Positions 22,376 through 31,060 of a stretch of DNA of 32,442 nucleotides are shown piece by piece. Position 1 is the stretch's first letter; every line of letters starts with the position of its first letter. The stretch comes from Thiosocius sp965601425. GTDB lineage: Bacteria > Pseudomonadota > Gammaproteobacteria > Chromatiales > Chromatiaceae. The notes beneath the pieces were generated by a model, which was not told the DNA's origin, ran no database searches, and saw nothing but the letters and a program-made list of their open reading frames with translations. Made by a program: the position numbers and the translations under genes. Location: NCBI GenBank assembly GCA_965601425.1, contig CBFCWF010000015.1:1-32442 (forward strand), read 5' to 3'.

Positions 22376-23611
22376 ATGACCGAAGACCGCGATGACGACA
22401 CACCAGAGCAATCGCCGAGCGAGGCGAGTCGGCGTCGTTTTCTCAAAACGGCATTGGCATCGGCGACCACAGCGGGTGCCACATCCCTCCCCCTGTTGGG
22501 CTTGGCCGCAGAAAGCACAGCGGCCCCGACAACGGCCAAAACTGGAATCCCAACGCGCGAGCTGGGTAATACCGGGGTTCAGGTACCGATTCTGCAGCTC
22601 GGCACTGCCCAACGCCTGGACCCACAATACGACAAGGTCATGCATCGCTCGTTTCAGGAGGGTGTCTCCTGGTTCGATACGGCGCTGTCCTATGGCTGGG
22701 GTTCGTCGCACCGGGCCATCGCCAACTTCCTGAGCCAGATCGGCGATCGTCAACGCCTCTGGCTGACGTCGAAATCCGGCGCCGACCAGGTGCCGGGCCT
22801 GCAGAAAGGCATCGACGAGGCACTTGCCGAACTCGGCACGGATTACCTCGATCTGTATCTTATGCATGGGATCGATGACCCGAGGATGCTCGATCGCGAA
22901 TACCTGGCGCTGGGCGAGAGCCTCAAGGCCCAGGGGAAGACGCGTTTTTTCGGTTTCTCCTGCCACGACGGCAATGTGGTCGAATTGATGAACCGGGCTG
23001 CCGAAGTCGGCGGTATCGATGCCATCATGTTTCGCTACAACTTCCGGCGCTATGGCGACATCGAACTCAATCGCGCCATCGACGCATGTCATCGGGCGGG
23101 CGTCGGACTGATAGCCATGAAGACACAGGGCTCCGTGCCACGCGATCTTGAGTCCGTGGTCGGTTTTCGATCCGAGGAGTTCACCCTGGGCCAGGCCAAG
23201 CTCAAATCGGTGTGGGCGGACGAACGCATCGATTCCATCGTGTCCGAAATGGACAGTGTCAGGTATGTGCGCGAAAACGTCGCTGCGGCGCGTTCCGAAA
23301 AATCGCTGACGGCCGAGGAGAGCCACCAACTCAATCAGCTCGCCGCCCTGACCGCCGGTTACGCCTGCAATGGCTGTAAACATCTGTGCGAGCAGACCAT
23401 CGCGCGCGACGTCGCGATCGCCGAAACCTTGCGCTATCTGATGTATTTCGAGAGCTATCGCAAGACGGCTCGCGCCCGTGACCTGTATCGGTCGATACCC
23501 GTTGCCAAACGTGCGGCATCGGAAGAGGAGTTGCGACGGGCCTGCCAGGTGTGCCCCCAGGGTATCGATATCCCTGCGCGTTTGCGCCGCGCCCATGAGT
23601 TGTTGGCCTGA
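22376..23611 (+). CDS. Tat-exported aldo/keto reductase with cysteine-rich C-terminus
   Basis: A 411-residue protein that begins with a clear Tat signal (SRRRFLKTALASA, Arg19-Arg21, then a hydrophobic segment). The aldo/keto reductase barrel follows from about residue 60 (RELGNTGVQVP) with the catalytic tetrad visible as Asp101 and Tyr106 (WFDTALSYG), Lys133 (LTSKSG) and His164 (LMHGID). The C-terminal 85 residues contain CNGCKHLC (331-338) and ACQVCPQGIDIP (389-400), a pattern of AKRs with a 4Fe-4S domain. In the periplasm it has no obvious NAD(P)H, so a redox partner such as the polyferredoxin is likely (inference). A purine-rich gagga lies ten bases before the ATG; 12 bp follow the previous gene. 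Last gene of the operon. Confidence 0.9.
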   Translation: MTEDRDDDTPEQSPSEASRRRFLKTALASATTAGATSLPLLGLAAESTAAPTTAKTGIPTRELGNTGVQVPILQLGTAQRLDPQYDKVMHRSFQEGVSWFDTALSYGWGSSHRAIANFLSQIGDRQRLWLTSKSGADQVPGLQKGIDEALAELGTDYLDLYLMHGIDDPRMLDREYLALGESLKAQGKTRFFGFSCHDGNVVELMNRAAEVGGIDAIMFRYNFRRYGDIELNRAIDACHRAGVGLIAMKTQGSVPRDLESVVGFRSEEFTLGQAKLKSVWADERIDSIVSEMDSVRYVRENVAAARSEKSLTAEESHQLNQLAALTAGYACNGCKHLCEQTIARDVAIAETLRYLMYFESYRKTARARDLYRSIPVAKRAASEEELRRACQVCPQGIDIPARLRRAHELLA

Positions 23612-23642
23612 ACACTGTGCCGCGACCCACAGATCGGGATTG

Positions 23643-23670
23643 GGGAAACGCTGATTCATCTGCGTTTCCC
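23643..23670. repeat. Inverted repeat gggaaacgc / gcgtttccc
   Basis: gggaaacgctgat (23643-23655) faces atctgcgtttccc (23658-23670) with one mismatch in 13 and two central bases. A further outer stem ctgtgcc / ggcacag encloses it. The left arm is identical to 14227-14239. It may serve as a transcript end for the operon or be the joined ends of a mobile element. Confidence 0.7.
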
Positions 23671-23724
23671 GTGGCACAGGGATGTGTCAGCAAAATCGAC
23701 AACAAGTCGTTGATTTTGAAGCCA

Positions 23725-23745
23725 GGCGCAAATCACATTTGCGCC
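23725..23745. repeat. Perfect 9-bp hairpin
   Basis: ggcgcaaat (23725-23733) and atttgcgcc (23737-23745) form a perfect 9-bp stem with a 3-base loop. It directly adjoins the inverted boundary repeat at 23744. No T-run follows on either strand. Confidence 0.7.
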
Positions 23746-23786
23746 GCAGCGTCAGCTGACAAGGCCAGGCTGCTTTGATCAGCGTT
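23744..23786. repeat. Right islet-boundary repeat (inverted copy of 14231-14274)
   Basis: The reverse complement of this segment matches the left boundary repeat in four blocks (aacgctgatcaaa, cctggc, ttgtcagct, acgctgcgg). It contains the palindrome gtcagctgac. Together with the left copy it forms an inverted pair about 9.5 kb apart. Confidence 0.75.
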
Positions 23787-23836
23787 TTCTCGCGGGCAAT
23801 GCCACTTACCTTACGCTGATTTCGGTCGTTTCTGGA

Positions 23837-23886
23837 GAATACGTCGGCGGCATGGACGCCGCCGTCGAGCCTACAGGGACGTATTC
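23837..23886. repeat. Nested REP-like palindrome
   Basis: Outer arms gaatacgtc (23837-23845) and gacgtattc (23878-23886) pair perfectly over 9 bp. Inside, ggcggc and gccgcc (23846-23863) form a second stem. The arrangement (GC-rich inner stem with catgg, then gagcctacagggacgtattc) resembles dispersed intergenic repeats I recall from several gammaproteobacteria; this was not searched. Confidence 0.65.
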
Positions 23887-24099
23887 ACGGCGTTTTCCGG
23901 AAGAAATGATCGGAATCATCAGGACAACTTGTCGCTTGCACGCCAAAGTCAAGTTAGGGGGACGCTGAGGGCATCCTCGCCGAGTGGGCCGCTTTGCCGT
24001 TCCCCTGCTGATCGCTCACCGTGCCGCATTCGGGATTGGCCAGACAGGGGGAACGCGGACAGGATCTCGGGGTAAGTGTTTGGCCAGGAGAGATGAATC

Positions 24100-24176
<77 letters not shown>

Positions 24177-24201
24177 GAGGATTTGGACTTTGCGGCGAAC
24201 C

Positions 24202-24278
24202 TGGTCGGGGTAGAGAGATTCGAACTCCCGACATCCTGCTCCCAAAGCAGGCGCGCTACCAGACTGCGCTATACCCCG
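24202..24278 (-). tRNA. tRNA-Pro (TGG anticodon)
   Basis: On the minus strand the acceptor CGGGGTA pairs with TACCCCG; the D-arm GCGCAGTCTGGTAGCGC, the anticodon arm CCTGCTTTGGGAGCAGG with TGG, and the T-arm CGGGAGTTCGAATCTCT are intact. The discriminator is A and CCA is encoded at 24202-24204. It is the first tRNA of a Pro-Arg pair with a good promoter upstream. Confidence 0.97.
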
Positions 24279-24307
24279 TCATTCCCGAACGCTCGGGAAG
24301 GGGCCAG

Positions 24308-24337
24308 ATGATACGTGCCTGGACCGGTTTGCGTCAA
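24308..24337 (-). promoter_or_regulatory. Predicted promoter of the tRNA-Pro/tRNA-Arg transcript
   Basis: On the minus strand TTGACG (24337-24332) and TATCAT (24313-24308) are separated by 18 bp, a good sigma-70 match, about 30 bp before the 5' end of tRNA-Pro. A short perfect hairpin tcccga-acgc-tcggga lies in the transcribed leader. Confidence 0.65.
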
Positions 24338-24404
24338 TCGGCCGGCACCGCTCTGGTATGATTCGGCTCATGCACCAGGGTTTGGAACCGATTGCAGGAA
24401 AGCG

Positions 24405-25268
24405 ATGAGCGCCCGACTACTCGACGGCAAGCAGATTGCAGCTGGTCTGCGTGAACAGATCAAGACCCAGGTCGAAGCGCGCATCGCGGCGGGTCGCCGC
24501 CGGCCGGGCCTGGTCGTCGTATTGGTCGGCGAGAACCCGGCGTCGCAGGTCTATGTCCGCAACAAGCAAAGGGCCTGCGAGCAGGTCGGATTCCAGTCCG
24601 AGCTGCTGCGGCTGTCCGGCGCGACCAGCCAGGCCGAGCTGCTCGCGCTGATCGACGAGCTGAATGCGCGCGAGGATGTCGACGGCATCCTGGTCCAATT
24701 GCCGCTGCCCGAGCAGATCAGCGAAGACGCGGTCACCGAGCACATCCTGCCGACCAAGGATGTCGACGGTTTCCACCCCTACAATATCGGGCGACTGCTG
24801 CTGCGCCAACCGTTGCTGCGGCCCTGTACGCCACGCGGCGTGATGACCATGCTGGCGCACACCGGCATCGACCTGGTCGGCCAGGATGCCGTCATCATCG
24901 GCCAGTCGAACATCGTCGGCCGGCCGATGTTCCTGGAACTGCTGATGGCGCGCTGCACGGTCACGGTCTGCCACAGCAAGACCCGCGACCTGCCTGCCAA
25001 GGTGCGCGGCGCCGACATCCTGGTCGCCGCGGTCGGCGTGCCACGGTTCGTCAAGGGCGACTGGATCAAACCCGGGGCCACCGTGATCGATGTCGGCATC
25101 AACCGGCTGGACGACGGCAGCCTGTGCGGTGACGTCGACACCGCAGCAGTCAGCGAGGTCGCCGGCTGGATAACGCCGGTCCCCGGTGGGGTCGGCCCGA
25201 TGACCGTCGCAACGCTGCTCGAGAACACGCTCCAGGCCGCCGATCTGCACGACGCCGGGTCGGATTGA
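24405..25268 (+). CDS. folD: Bifunctional methylenetetrahydrofolate dehydrogenase / cyclohydrolase
   Basis: FolD interconverts 5,10-methylene- and 10-formyl-tetrahydrofolate via the methenyl form with NADP. The 287-residue product has the family length and blocks: GENPASQVYVRNKQRACEQV with the catalytic Lys/Tyr region near residue 43, DGILVQLPLPEQI near 93, KDVDGFHPYNIGRLL near 119, PCTPRGVMTML near 140, VIIGQSNIVGRPM near 163 and TPVPGGVGPMTVATLLENT near the C-terminus. The ATG at 24405 has aggaa six bases upstream. It works with glyA, also in this window, but is a separate transcription unit. Confidence 0.97.
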   Translation: MSARLLDGKQIAAGLREQIKTQVEARIAAGRRRPGLVVVLVGENPASQVYVRNKQRACEQVGFQSELLRLSGATSQAELLALIDELNAREDVDGILVQLPLPEQISEDAVTEHILPTKDVDGFHPYNIGRLLLRQPLLRPCTPRGVMTMLAHTGIDLVGQDAVIIGQSNIVGRPMFLELLMARCTVTVCHSKTRDLPAKVRGADILVAAVGVPRFVKGDWIKPGATVIDVGINRLDDGSLCGDVDTAAVSEVAGWITPVPGGVGPMTVATLLENTLQAADLHDAGSD

Positions 25269-25401
25269 TCACGCCCTCGGACGGCGATCCGGTCCTGCTC
25301 GGGCCGGACTGACGCGTCGAGGTGTCGGATCGTACGGTGGCAGGCCGCGCTCAGCGGCTCGCCCGTCAACCGCAGCACGATGCCGATGCTGACGCCGACT
25401 T

Positions 25402-25430
25402 TTCTTTAACCGCGACCGACTGTGTACAAT
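25402..25430 (+). promoter_or_regulatory. Possible promoter of ettA
   Basis: TACAAT at 25425-25430 is a fair -10 box, with a weak -35 (ttcttt, 25402-25407) 17 bp before it. It lies 40 bp ahead of the ettA ATG in the 201-bp gap after folD. Confidence 0.4.
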
Positions 25431-25469
25431 CGCGGGCACCCAAAAAGTAGCAGTTTCCGGCAGGCAACC

Positions 25470-27137
<1,668 letters not shown>

Positions 27138-27209
27138 CGTGGCGGGTTGGACCCGGTGCCGCCGCGCGGCGCCGGACCGCGGATCCACCCAATGCCGGGG
27201 TCGGCCCGC

Positions 27210-27518
27210 CTATTCGGCCGGTGGCGGTGTCACGGGTGGCGGCAGATAGCCGTAAGGCGCGCCGTAGTAGGGGATATGTGCGCCGTAGCCGTATCCGTTG
27301 CCGTAGCCGTATCCGTTGCCGTCTGCGTAGCCGCGGCCGGCGCCGCGCATCGATGCGCTCATGTTGAAGTCGAATGTGAAATCGGCCGCTGCGTCGGCGT
27401 TGCCAGCGGCGTCCGCGTAGCCATTGTTGTAACCGTGAGCCGACCCGTCGTTCCAACCCCAAAAGGCCGAGGCCTGGGTCGCTGCGACGAGGCCGATGAT
27501 GGCAACGATCTTTTTCAT
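27210..27518 (-). CDS. Sulfur globule protein-like secreted Gly/Tyr-rich protein
   Basis: A 102-residue protein with a short signal peptide (MKKIVAIIGLVAATQASA, cut before FWGWNDG). The mature part is low in complexity and rich in Gly, Tyr, Asn and Ala, with GYGYGNGYGYGAH repeats, an Asp/Ala stretch, a phenylalanine-bearing segment (FTFDFNMSASMRG) and a proline-rich end. This composition and order match sulfur globule envelope proteins of purple sulfur bacteria (SgpA/SgpB type), which coat periplasmic sulfur deposits. The start at 27518 is set by agagg before the ATG. A good promoter is upstream. No other sulfur genes are in the window. The alternative is an unrelated Gly-rich cell-surface protein. 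Confidence 0.8.
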   Translation of the reverse strand: MKKIVAIIGLVAATQASAFWGWNDGSAHGYNNGYADAAGNADAAADFTFDFNMSASMRGAGRGYADGNGYGYGNGYGYGAHIPYYGAPYGYLPPPVTPPPAE

Positions 27519-27583
27519 GATGTAATCCTCTGAGACAGCCTGGCGACCCGGCTCAAAACTGGGTCGACGTCCGATAGGAAAGG

Positions 27584-27611
27584 AGTATATAAGCATTTAA
27601 TGAAATATCAA
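27584..27611 (-). promoter_or_regulatory. Predicted promoter of the sulfur globule protein gene
   Basis: On the minus strand TTGATA (27611-27606) and TATACT (27589-27584) are 16 bp apart in an AT-rich patch that stands out from the GC-rich surroundings, about 65 bp before the ATG. This suggests strong expression, as expected for a structural protein. Confidence 0.6.
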
Positions 27612-27685
27612 CTTTTTTGTTGCGGCGCAGCAACCGGCCAAGAAATACCGGGCCGCGCCGGGCGGCTATCGGGGTGACCGCGCAG

Positions 27686-28543
27686 ATGAGCGATAGCGAC
27701 GATTTTTTCGGCCGTGCCAACCGGCTGCTCGAGCGCTGGGAATCACTACTCGACGGACGCAGCGCTGCGCCGGACTGGTCGCACGAGGCCTACCGCTGGC
27801 GCCACGACCACCGGGGCATGCGGCTGTTGCCGGTCAGGAACCCGCACCGGGTAGCGCTCGAGGACCTGCTGTGCATCGATCGCCAGAAGGCCGAGATGCT
27901 GCGCAATACCGAACAATTCGTGCGCGGCAGACCGGCCAACAATGCGCTGCTCTGGGGTGCCCGCGGCACGGGCAAGTCGACTCTGATCAAGGCCGTGTTC
28001 AATGCGTTCGTCCATCGCGGGCTGCGGCTGATCGAGGTTGAGAAGGAGCACCTGGTCGACCTGGTGGAGATCGTCGAGGTGCTCGGCGACCGGCGCGAAC
28101 GTTTCCTGCTCTACTGCGACGATCTGTCATTCGAAGCCGACGACTCGGGCTACAAGTCACTGAAGGCGGTGCTCGAGGGATCGATCGCGGCGCCGGCGCC
28201 GAATGTGCTGATCTACGCGAGTTCCAACCGGCGTCACCTGCTGCCCGAATCCAGCGCGGACAATCAGGACGTCCACAGCGTGAACGGGGAGATCCATCCC
28301 GGCGAGGCGGTCGAGGAAAAGGTCTCGCTGTCCGAGCGCTTCGGTCTCTGGCTGTCGTTCTACCCTTATTCACAGGACGACTACCTTTCGATCGTCGAAC
28401 ACTGGTTGCGGCGCCTCGACGCGGGCAGTTGCGCGGATGAGCCGACCCGACTGGCGGCGCTGCGCTGGGCCGGGCAGCGCGGCTCGCGCAGCGGCCGCGT
28501 CGCACGCCAGTTCGCCGTCGATCAGGCCGGCCGGAAAGCCTGA
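27686..28543 (+). CDS. DUF815-family AAA ATPase
   Basis: A 285-residue ATP-binding protein of the DUF815 family. Walker A is LLWGARGTGKSTLIKA near residue 91 and Walker B is FLLYCDDLSFE near 145, followed by YKSLKAVLEGSI and the sensor-like LIYASSNRRHLLPE. The C-terminal part (LSERFGLWLSFYPYSQDDYL and an RRSGRVARQF-like tail) also fits. The family's role is unknown; it is often placed near nudix or transferase genes. The ATG at 27686 is chosen because similarity starts there. The acetyltransferase gene follows after one base, so the two are probably cotranscribed. Confidence 0.88.
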   Translation: MSDSDDFFGRANRLLERWESLLDGRSAAPDWSHEAYRWRHDHRGMRLLPVRNPHRVALEDLLCIDRQKAEMLRNTEQFVRGRPANNALLWGARGTGKSTLIKAVFNAFVHRGLRLIEVEKEHLVDLVEIVEVLGDRRERFLLYCDDLSFEADDSGYKSLKAVLEGSIAAPAPNVLIYASSNRRHLLPESSADNQDVHSVNGEIHPGEAVEEKVSLSERFGLWLSFYPYSQDDYLSIVEHWLRRLDAGSCADEPTRLAALRWAGQRGSRSGRVARQFAVDQAGRKA

Positions 28544-28544
28544 G

Positions 28545-29009
28545 TTGGCCCTGCGGGTACGATCGGTGGACTTTGGCGACGCGCGCGACGCCAGCGCCTA
28601 TGTTGAATTGCTCGGCGCCTACGCACGGGACCCGATGGGTGGCGGCCAGGCCCTGCCCGAACAGGTGCTGCGGCGGTTGCCACGCGACCTCGCGGCCCAT
28701 CCCGGTGCCCACGGTCTGCTCGCCGAGTCGGATGGAAGAGCGGTCGGCTTCGCGACCTGCTTCGTCGGCTATTCGACGTTTCTGGCACAGCCGCTGCTGA
28801 ATGTCCATGATATCGCGGTGCTGCCGGCCTGGCGCCGGCGATCGGTCGCACGACAACTGCTCGAAGCAATCGCGGAACTCGGGCGGCGCCTCGACTGCTG
28901 CCGCATCACGCTCGAGGTCCGCGAGGACAATGCGGTCGCCCGCGGACTCTACCGGGACGTCGGGTTTCGGCCCGCGCCATGCAGCCTGTTCATGGAAAAA
29001 CCGTTGTGA
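28545..29009 (+). CDS. GNAT family N-acetyltransferase
   Basis: A 154-residue acetyltransferase of the GNAT fold that moves an acetyl group from acetyl-CoA to an unidentified amine. The core is visible as VGFATCFVGYSTFLAQPLLN, then the acetyl-CoA strand and loop LNVHDIAVLPAWRRRSVARQ (beta4/alpha3 with the R/Q-x-x-G/A-like loop RRRSVA), followed by ITLEVREDNAVARGLYRDVG, which is the usual beta5-alpha4 segment. The start is probably the TTG at 28545, one base after the DUF815 stop, with ggaaag upstream; the frame is also open earlier within the DUF815 gene. The GTG near 28565 is an alternative. Confidence 0.85.
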   Translation: MALRVRSVDFGDARDASAYVELLGAYARDPMGGGQALPEQVLRRLPRDLAAHPGAHGLLAESDGRAVGFATCFVGYSTFLAQPLLNVHDIAVLPAWRRRSVARQLLEAIAELGRRLDCCRITLEVREDNAVARGLYRDVGFRPAPCSLFMEKPL

Positions 29010-29024
29010 AGTCTCGGGCGCCCC

Positions 29025-29050
29025 AAAAAAAACGCCCCGCGATGCGGGAC
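29025..29050 (-). terminator. Rho-independent terminator after msrQ
   Basis: On the minus strand the stem gtcccgc / gcggggc with a 3-base loop is followed by a run of eight Ts (29032-29025). It lies about 90 bp beyond the msrQ stop and should end the msrPQ transcript. It is close to the end of the convergent acetyltransferase gene. Confidence 0.8.
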
Positions 29051-29136
29051 GTGGCTCCATCCTACTCTGGGCTTGTTCTCATACGGCAAGACCTCGAGTG
29101 CGGTGCAGTATAGCCGGCCCGATCAATTCCAAAAAA

Positions 29137-29766
29137 TTAGCGAGCATTAATAGGCTTGTCGGGCTGCAGCACGCGCGGGGCCCAGCGCAGCGCCAACAGT
29201 GCCCCGAGCACGCTGGCGTAGATCGCCGGACCCAGCAGGTCCGCCTTGACCAGCCAGACATAGTGCAGCACGCCCAGCGCCGCGACCAGATAGATCGCCC
29301 GGTGCAGGCGCCGCCATTGGCGCCCGAGGCGGTGCATCATGCCCCGACTGGAGGTCAGCGCGAGTGGCAGCAGCAACAGCCAGGCGGCAAACCCGACCGT
29401 GACGAACGGCCGTTTCGCAATATCGTTGAGGATCGGGGCCAGCGCGAGCCCCTTATCGAGCCACGCCCAGGTCAGTAGGTGCAGGGTGACGTAGAAGAAC
29501 GCGAACAGCCCGAGCATGCGACGAAAGCGCAACAGCCGCTCACGTCCGCTCAGGCGGCGCAGTGGTGTCACCGCCAGCGTGATCAGCAGCAGGCGCAGTC
29601 CCCAGTGGCCGGTCACGTCGGTCACGCGCTCAATCGGGTTGGCACCGAGATCGCCGAGCAGTGCACCGTGCAGCAGCAGCACAAATGGGGTCAGGCAGGC
29701 GAGGAAGACCAGCGGCTTTGCGACGAATCTGAGCCACCGCTCGTTCGACGGCAGGCGCGGCATCAA
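29137..29766 (-). CDS. msrQ: MsrQ, heme-binding membrane subunit of methionine sulfoxide reductase
   Basis: MsrQ (YedZ) is a heme b protein that passes electrons from the quinone pool or flavin to MsrP. The 209-residue chain has about six membrane segments, beginning with AKPLVFLACLTPFVLLLHG. Conserved histidines for heme lie in TGHWGLRLLLITLAVTPLRR (His54), FAFFYVTLHLLTWAW (His102) and RLHRAIYLVAALGVLHYVW (two His near 155 and 168). It is coupled to msrP by a four-base ATGA overlap and followed by a terminator. Confidence 0.95.
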   Translation of the reverse strand: MMPRLPSNERWLRFVAKPLVFLACLTPFVLLLHGALLGDLGANPIERVTDVTGHWGLRLLLITLAVTPLRRLSGRERLLRFRRMLGLFAFFYVTLHLLTWAWLDKGLALAPILNDIAKRPFVTVGFAAWLLLLPLALTSSRGMMHRLGRQWRRLHRAIYLVAALGVLHYVWLVKADLLGPAIYASVLGALLALRWAPRVLQPDKPINAR

Positions 29767-30725
29767 AATAACCGGGTCAGATCCATGCCGCGGTAGAGCT
29801 CCGCGACCTGCTCCGCATAACCGTTGAACGGCTGGGTCTCCTGCTTATCCGCGAACAGTCCCGCGCCGATCACCCGGTGTTCGGCCTGGCTCCAGCGCGG
29901 GTGGTCCACGGCCGGATTCACATTGGCGTAAAAGCCGTACTCTCCCGGTGCCAGCTTCGACCAGCTCGTCTCCGGCATCTTCTCCGAGAAGCGGATACGG
30001 ACGATCGACTTGATGCTCTTAAAGCCGTATTTCCAGGGCACCACCAGGCGCAGCGGTGCGCCATTCTGGTTTGGTAGCAGCTCGCCATACAGCCCGGTCG
30101 CGAGGATCGTGAGCGGATGCATTGCCTCGTCGATACGCAACCCCTCCCTGTAGGGCCAGTCGAGAACGGCACGCAGCTGCCCTGGCATCTGCTGTGTGTC
30201 CAGCAGGGTTTCGAACGCGACGTAGCGAGCCTTGGAGTTCGGGCGGAAGCGCCTTAACAACTCGCCGAGCGGAAAGCCAACCCAGGGCACGACCATCGCC
30301 CAGGCCTCGACACAGCGCAGTCGATACACCCTTTCCTCCTGGGCGAAGCCCGTGAGGATGTCTTCGATGCCGATCTCGCCGGGCGCATCGCACTCGCCGT
30401 CGACGACGATGCTCCAAGGCCGGGTCCGAAGCGTGTGCGCATCACGTGCCGGGTCCGTCTTCGCCGTGCCGAACTCATAGAAGTTGCAGTAGCCGGTGAC
30501 ATGCTCGTACGCAGTCGGCTCCAGATCCTGGCCGTGCGCGGTCCCGACGACTGCGGGGATCGGTTGACCGGCCCCCGGACGCCCGACCAGCGCAGCCGCC
30601 GGACCCGACGCAATGGCCCCAAGCCCGAGCGCGGCAGCCGCCTTGATGAACGCGCGGCGGCAGGCGTAGTGCTGGGGACCCGTGATCTGGGAAGGTTTGA
30701 TATCGCTGGGTTTCTTTATCAGCAT
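29763..30725 (-). CDS. msrP: MsrP, periplasmic molybdopterin methionine sulfoxide reductase
   Basis: MsrP (YedY) reduces oxidised methionines in periplasmic proteins, protecting against oxidative and hypochlorite damage. The 320-residue protein has a Tat signal (CRRAFIKAAAALGLG with Arg23-Arg24). The molybdenum ligand is Cys138 in YRLRCVEAWAMVVPW, and family blocks TRPWSIVVDGECD, GAPLRLVVPWKYGFKSIKSI and INPAVDHPRWSQAEHRVIG-like sequence are present. The cofactor is loaded before Tat export. It overlaps msrQ by four bases. A small membrane protein gene lies 55 bp upstream on the same strand and may belong to the transcript. Confidence 0.95.
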   Translation of the reverse strand: MLIKKPSDIKPSQITGPQHYACRRAFIKAAAALGLGAIASGPAAALVGRPGAGQPIPAVVGTAHGQDLEPTAYEHVTGYCNFYEFGTAKTDPARDAHTLRTRPWSIVVDGECDAPGEIGIEDILTGFAQEERVYRLRCVEAWAMVVPWVGFPLGELLRRFRPNSKARYVAFETLLDTQQMPGQLRAVLDWPYREGLRIDEAMHPLTILATGLYGELLPNQNGAPLRLVVPWKYGFKSIKSIVRIRFSEKMPETSWSKLAPGEYGFYANVNPAVDHPRWSQAEHRVIGAGLFADKQETQPFNGYAEQVAELYRGMDLTRLF

Positions 30726-30780
30726 GCGCCTCGGCCTGCAGGGTCATTGGTGAAAAGACCGGCTGGCGGAGCGGTGTATT

Positions 30781-30981
30781 TCAATCTGACCGCTGGTTGC
30801 GCGTGCGGCGGTGCCGGTTGAACCACATCAGCGGCGCGATCGCACCGCAGAAGGTCGCAATCATCGACAGATCCTGTGAACCACCCGCGGCCATCGCTGC
30901 GAAACCGCCGCCAGCACCGAGCAGCAAAGACAACAACACGGTCCTGATCACGCGGCAGCGCCGGCACTTTGTCCCGGACAT
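30781..30981 (-). CDS. Small putative membrane protein with CxxC
   Basis: A 66-residue product with two hydrophobic segments (IRTVLLSLLLGAGGGFAAMA and LSMIATFCGAIAPLMW) and positively charged ends, plus a KCRRC motif near the N-terminus. Not recognised. The start may be the ATG at 30981 or one at 31053. It is divergent from the gene at 31061 and 55 bp upstream of msrP on the same strand. Whether it is a real gene is uncertain, but the hairpin-membrane pattern supports it. Confidence 0.45.
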   Translation of the reverse strand: MSGTKCRRCRVIRTVLLSLLLGAGGGFAAMAAGGSQDLSMIATFCGAIAPLMWFNRHRRTRNQRSD

Positions 30982-31060
30982 CGGCTCCAAACTCCCAGAA
31001 CGGGCCGGCGGCGGCAAGCCAGGCCTTGAGCCAGGCCGCACGGCGTAATACAAATTCCCC

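Larger units (their letters stand above)
23612..24099. other. Structured noncoding region at the right islet boundary
   Basis: About 490 bp between the reductase and tRNA-Arg hold no supportable gene but at least three strong inverted repeats plus copies of the boundary repeats. The word aaacgctgat or its complement occurs at 23646 and 23778 and also at 14230 on the left side. The content looks like remains of small non-autonomous mobile or REP-like elements. None of the hairpins has a T-run that would make it a clear terminator for the operon. Confidence 0.6.

Noticed and set aside
21950..23677. A 575-codon minus-strand open frame covering the aldo/keto reductase and the polyferredoxin end
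   Set aside because: The plus-strand genes have clear catalytic and cysteine motifs; the antisense frame shows none and is a codon-bias shadow.
27297..27345. Short repeats (ccgtatccgttgccgtag) that could look like a CRISPR or tandem element
   Set aside because: They encode the Gly-Tyr-Gly-Asn repeats of the sulfur globule-like protein and have no spacers.
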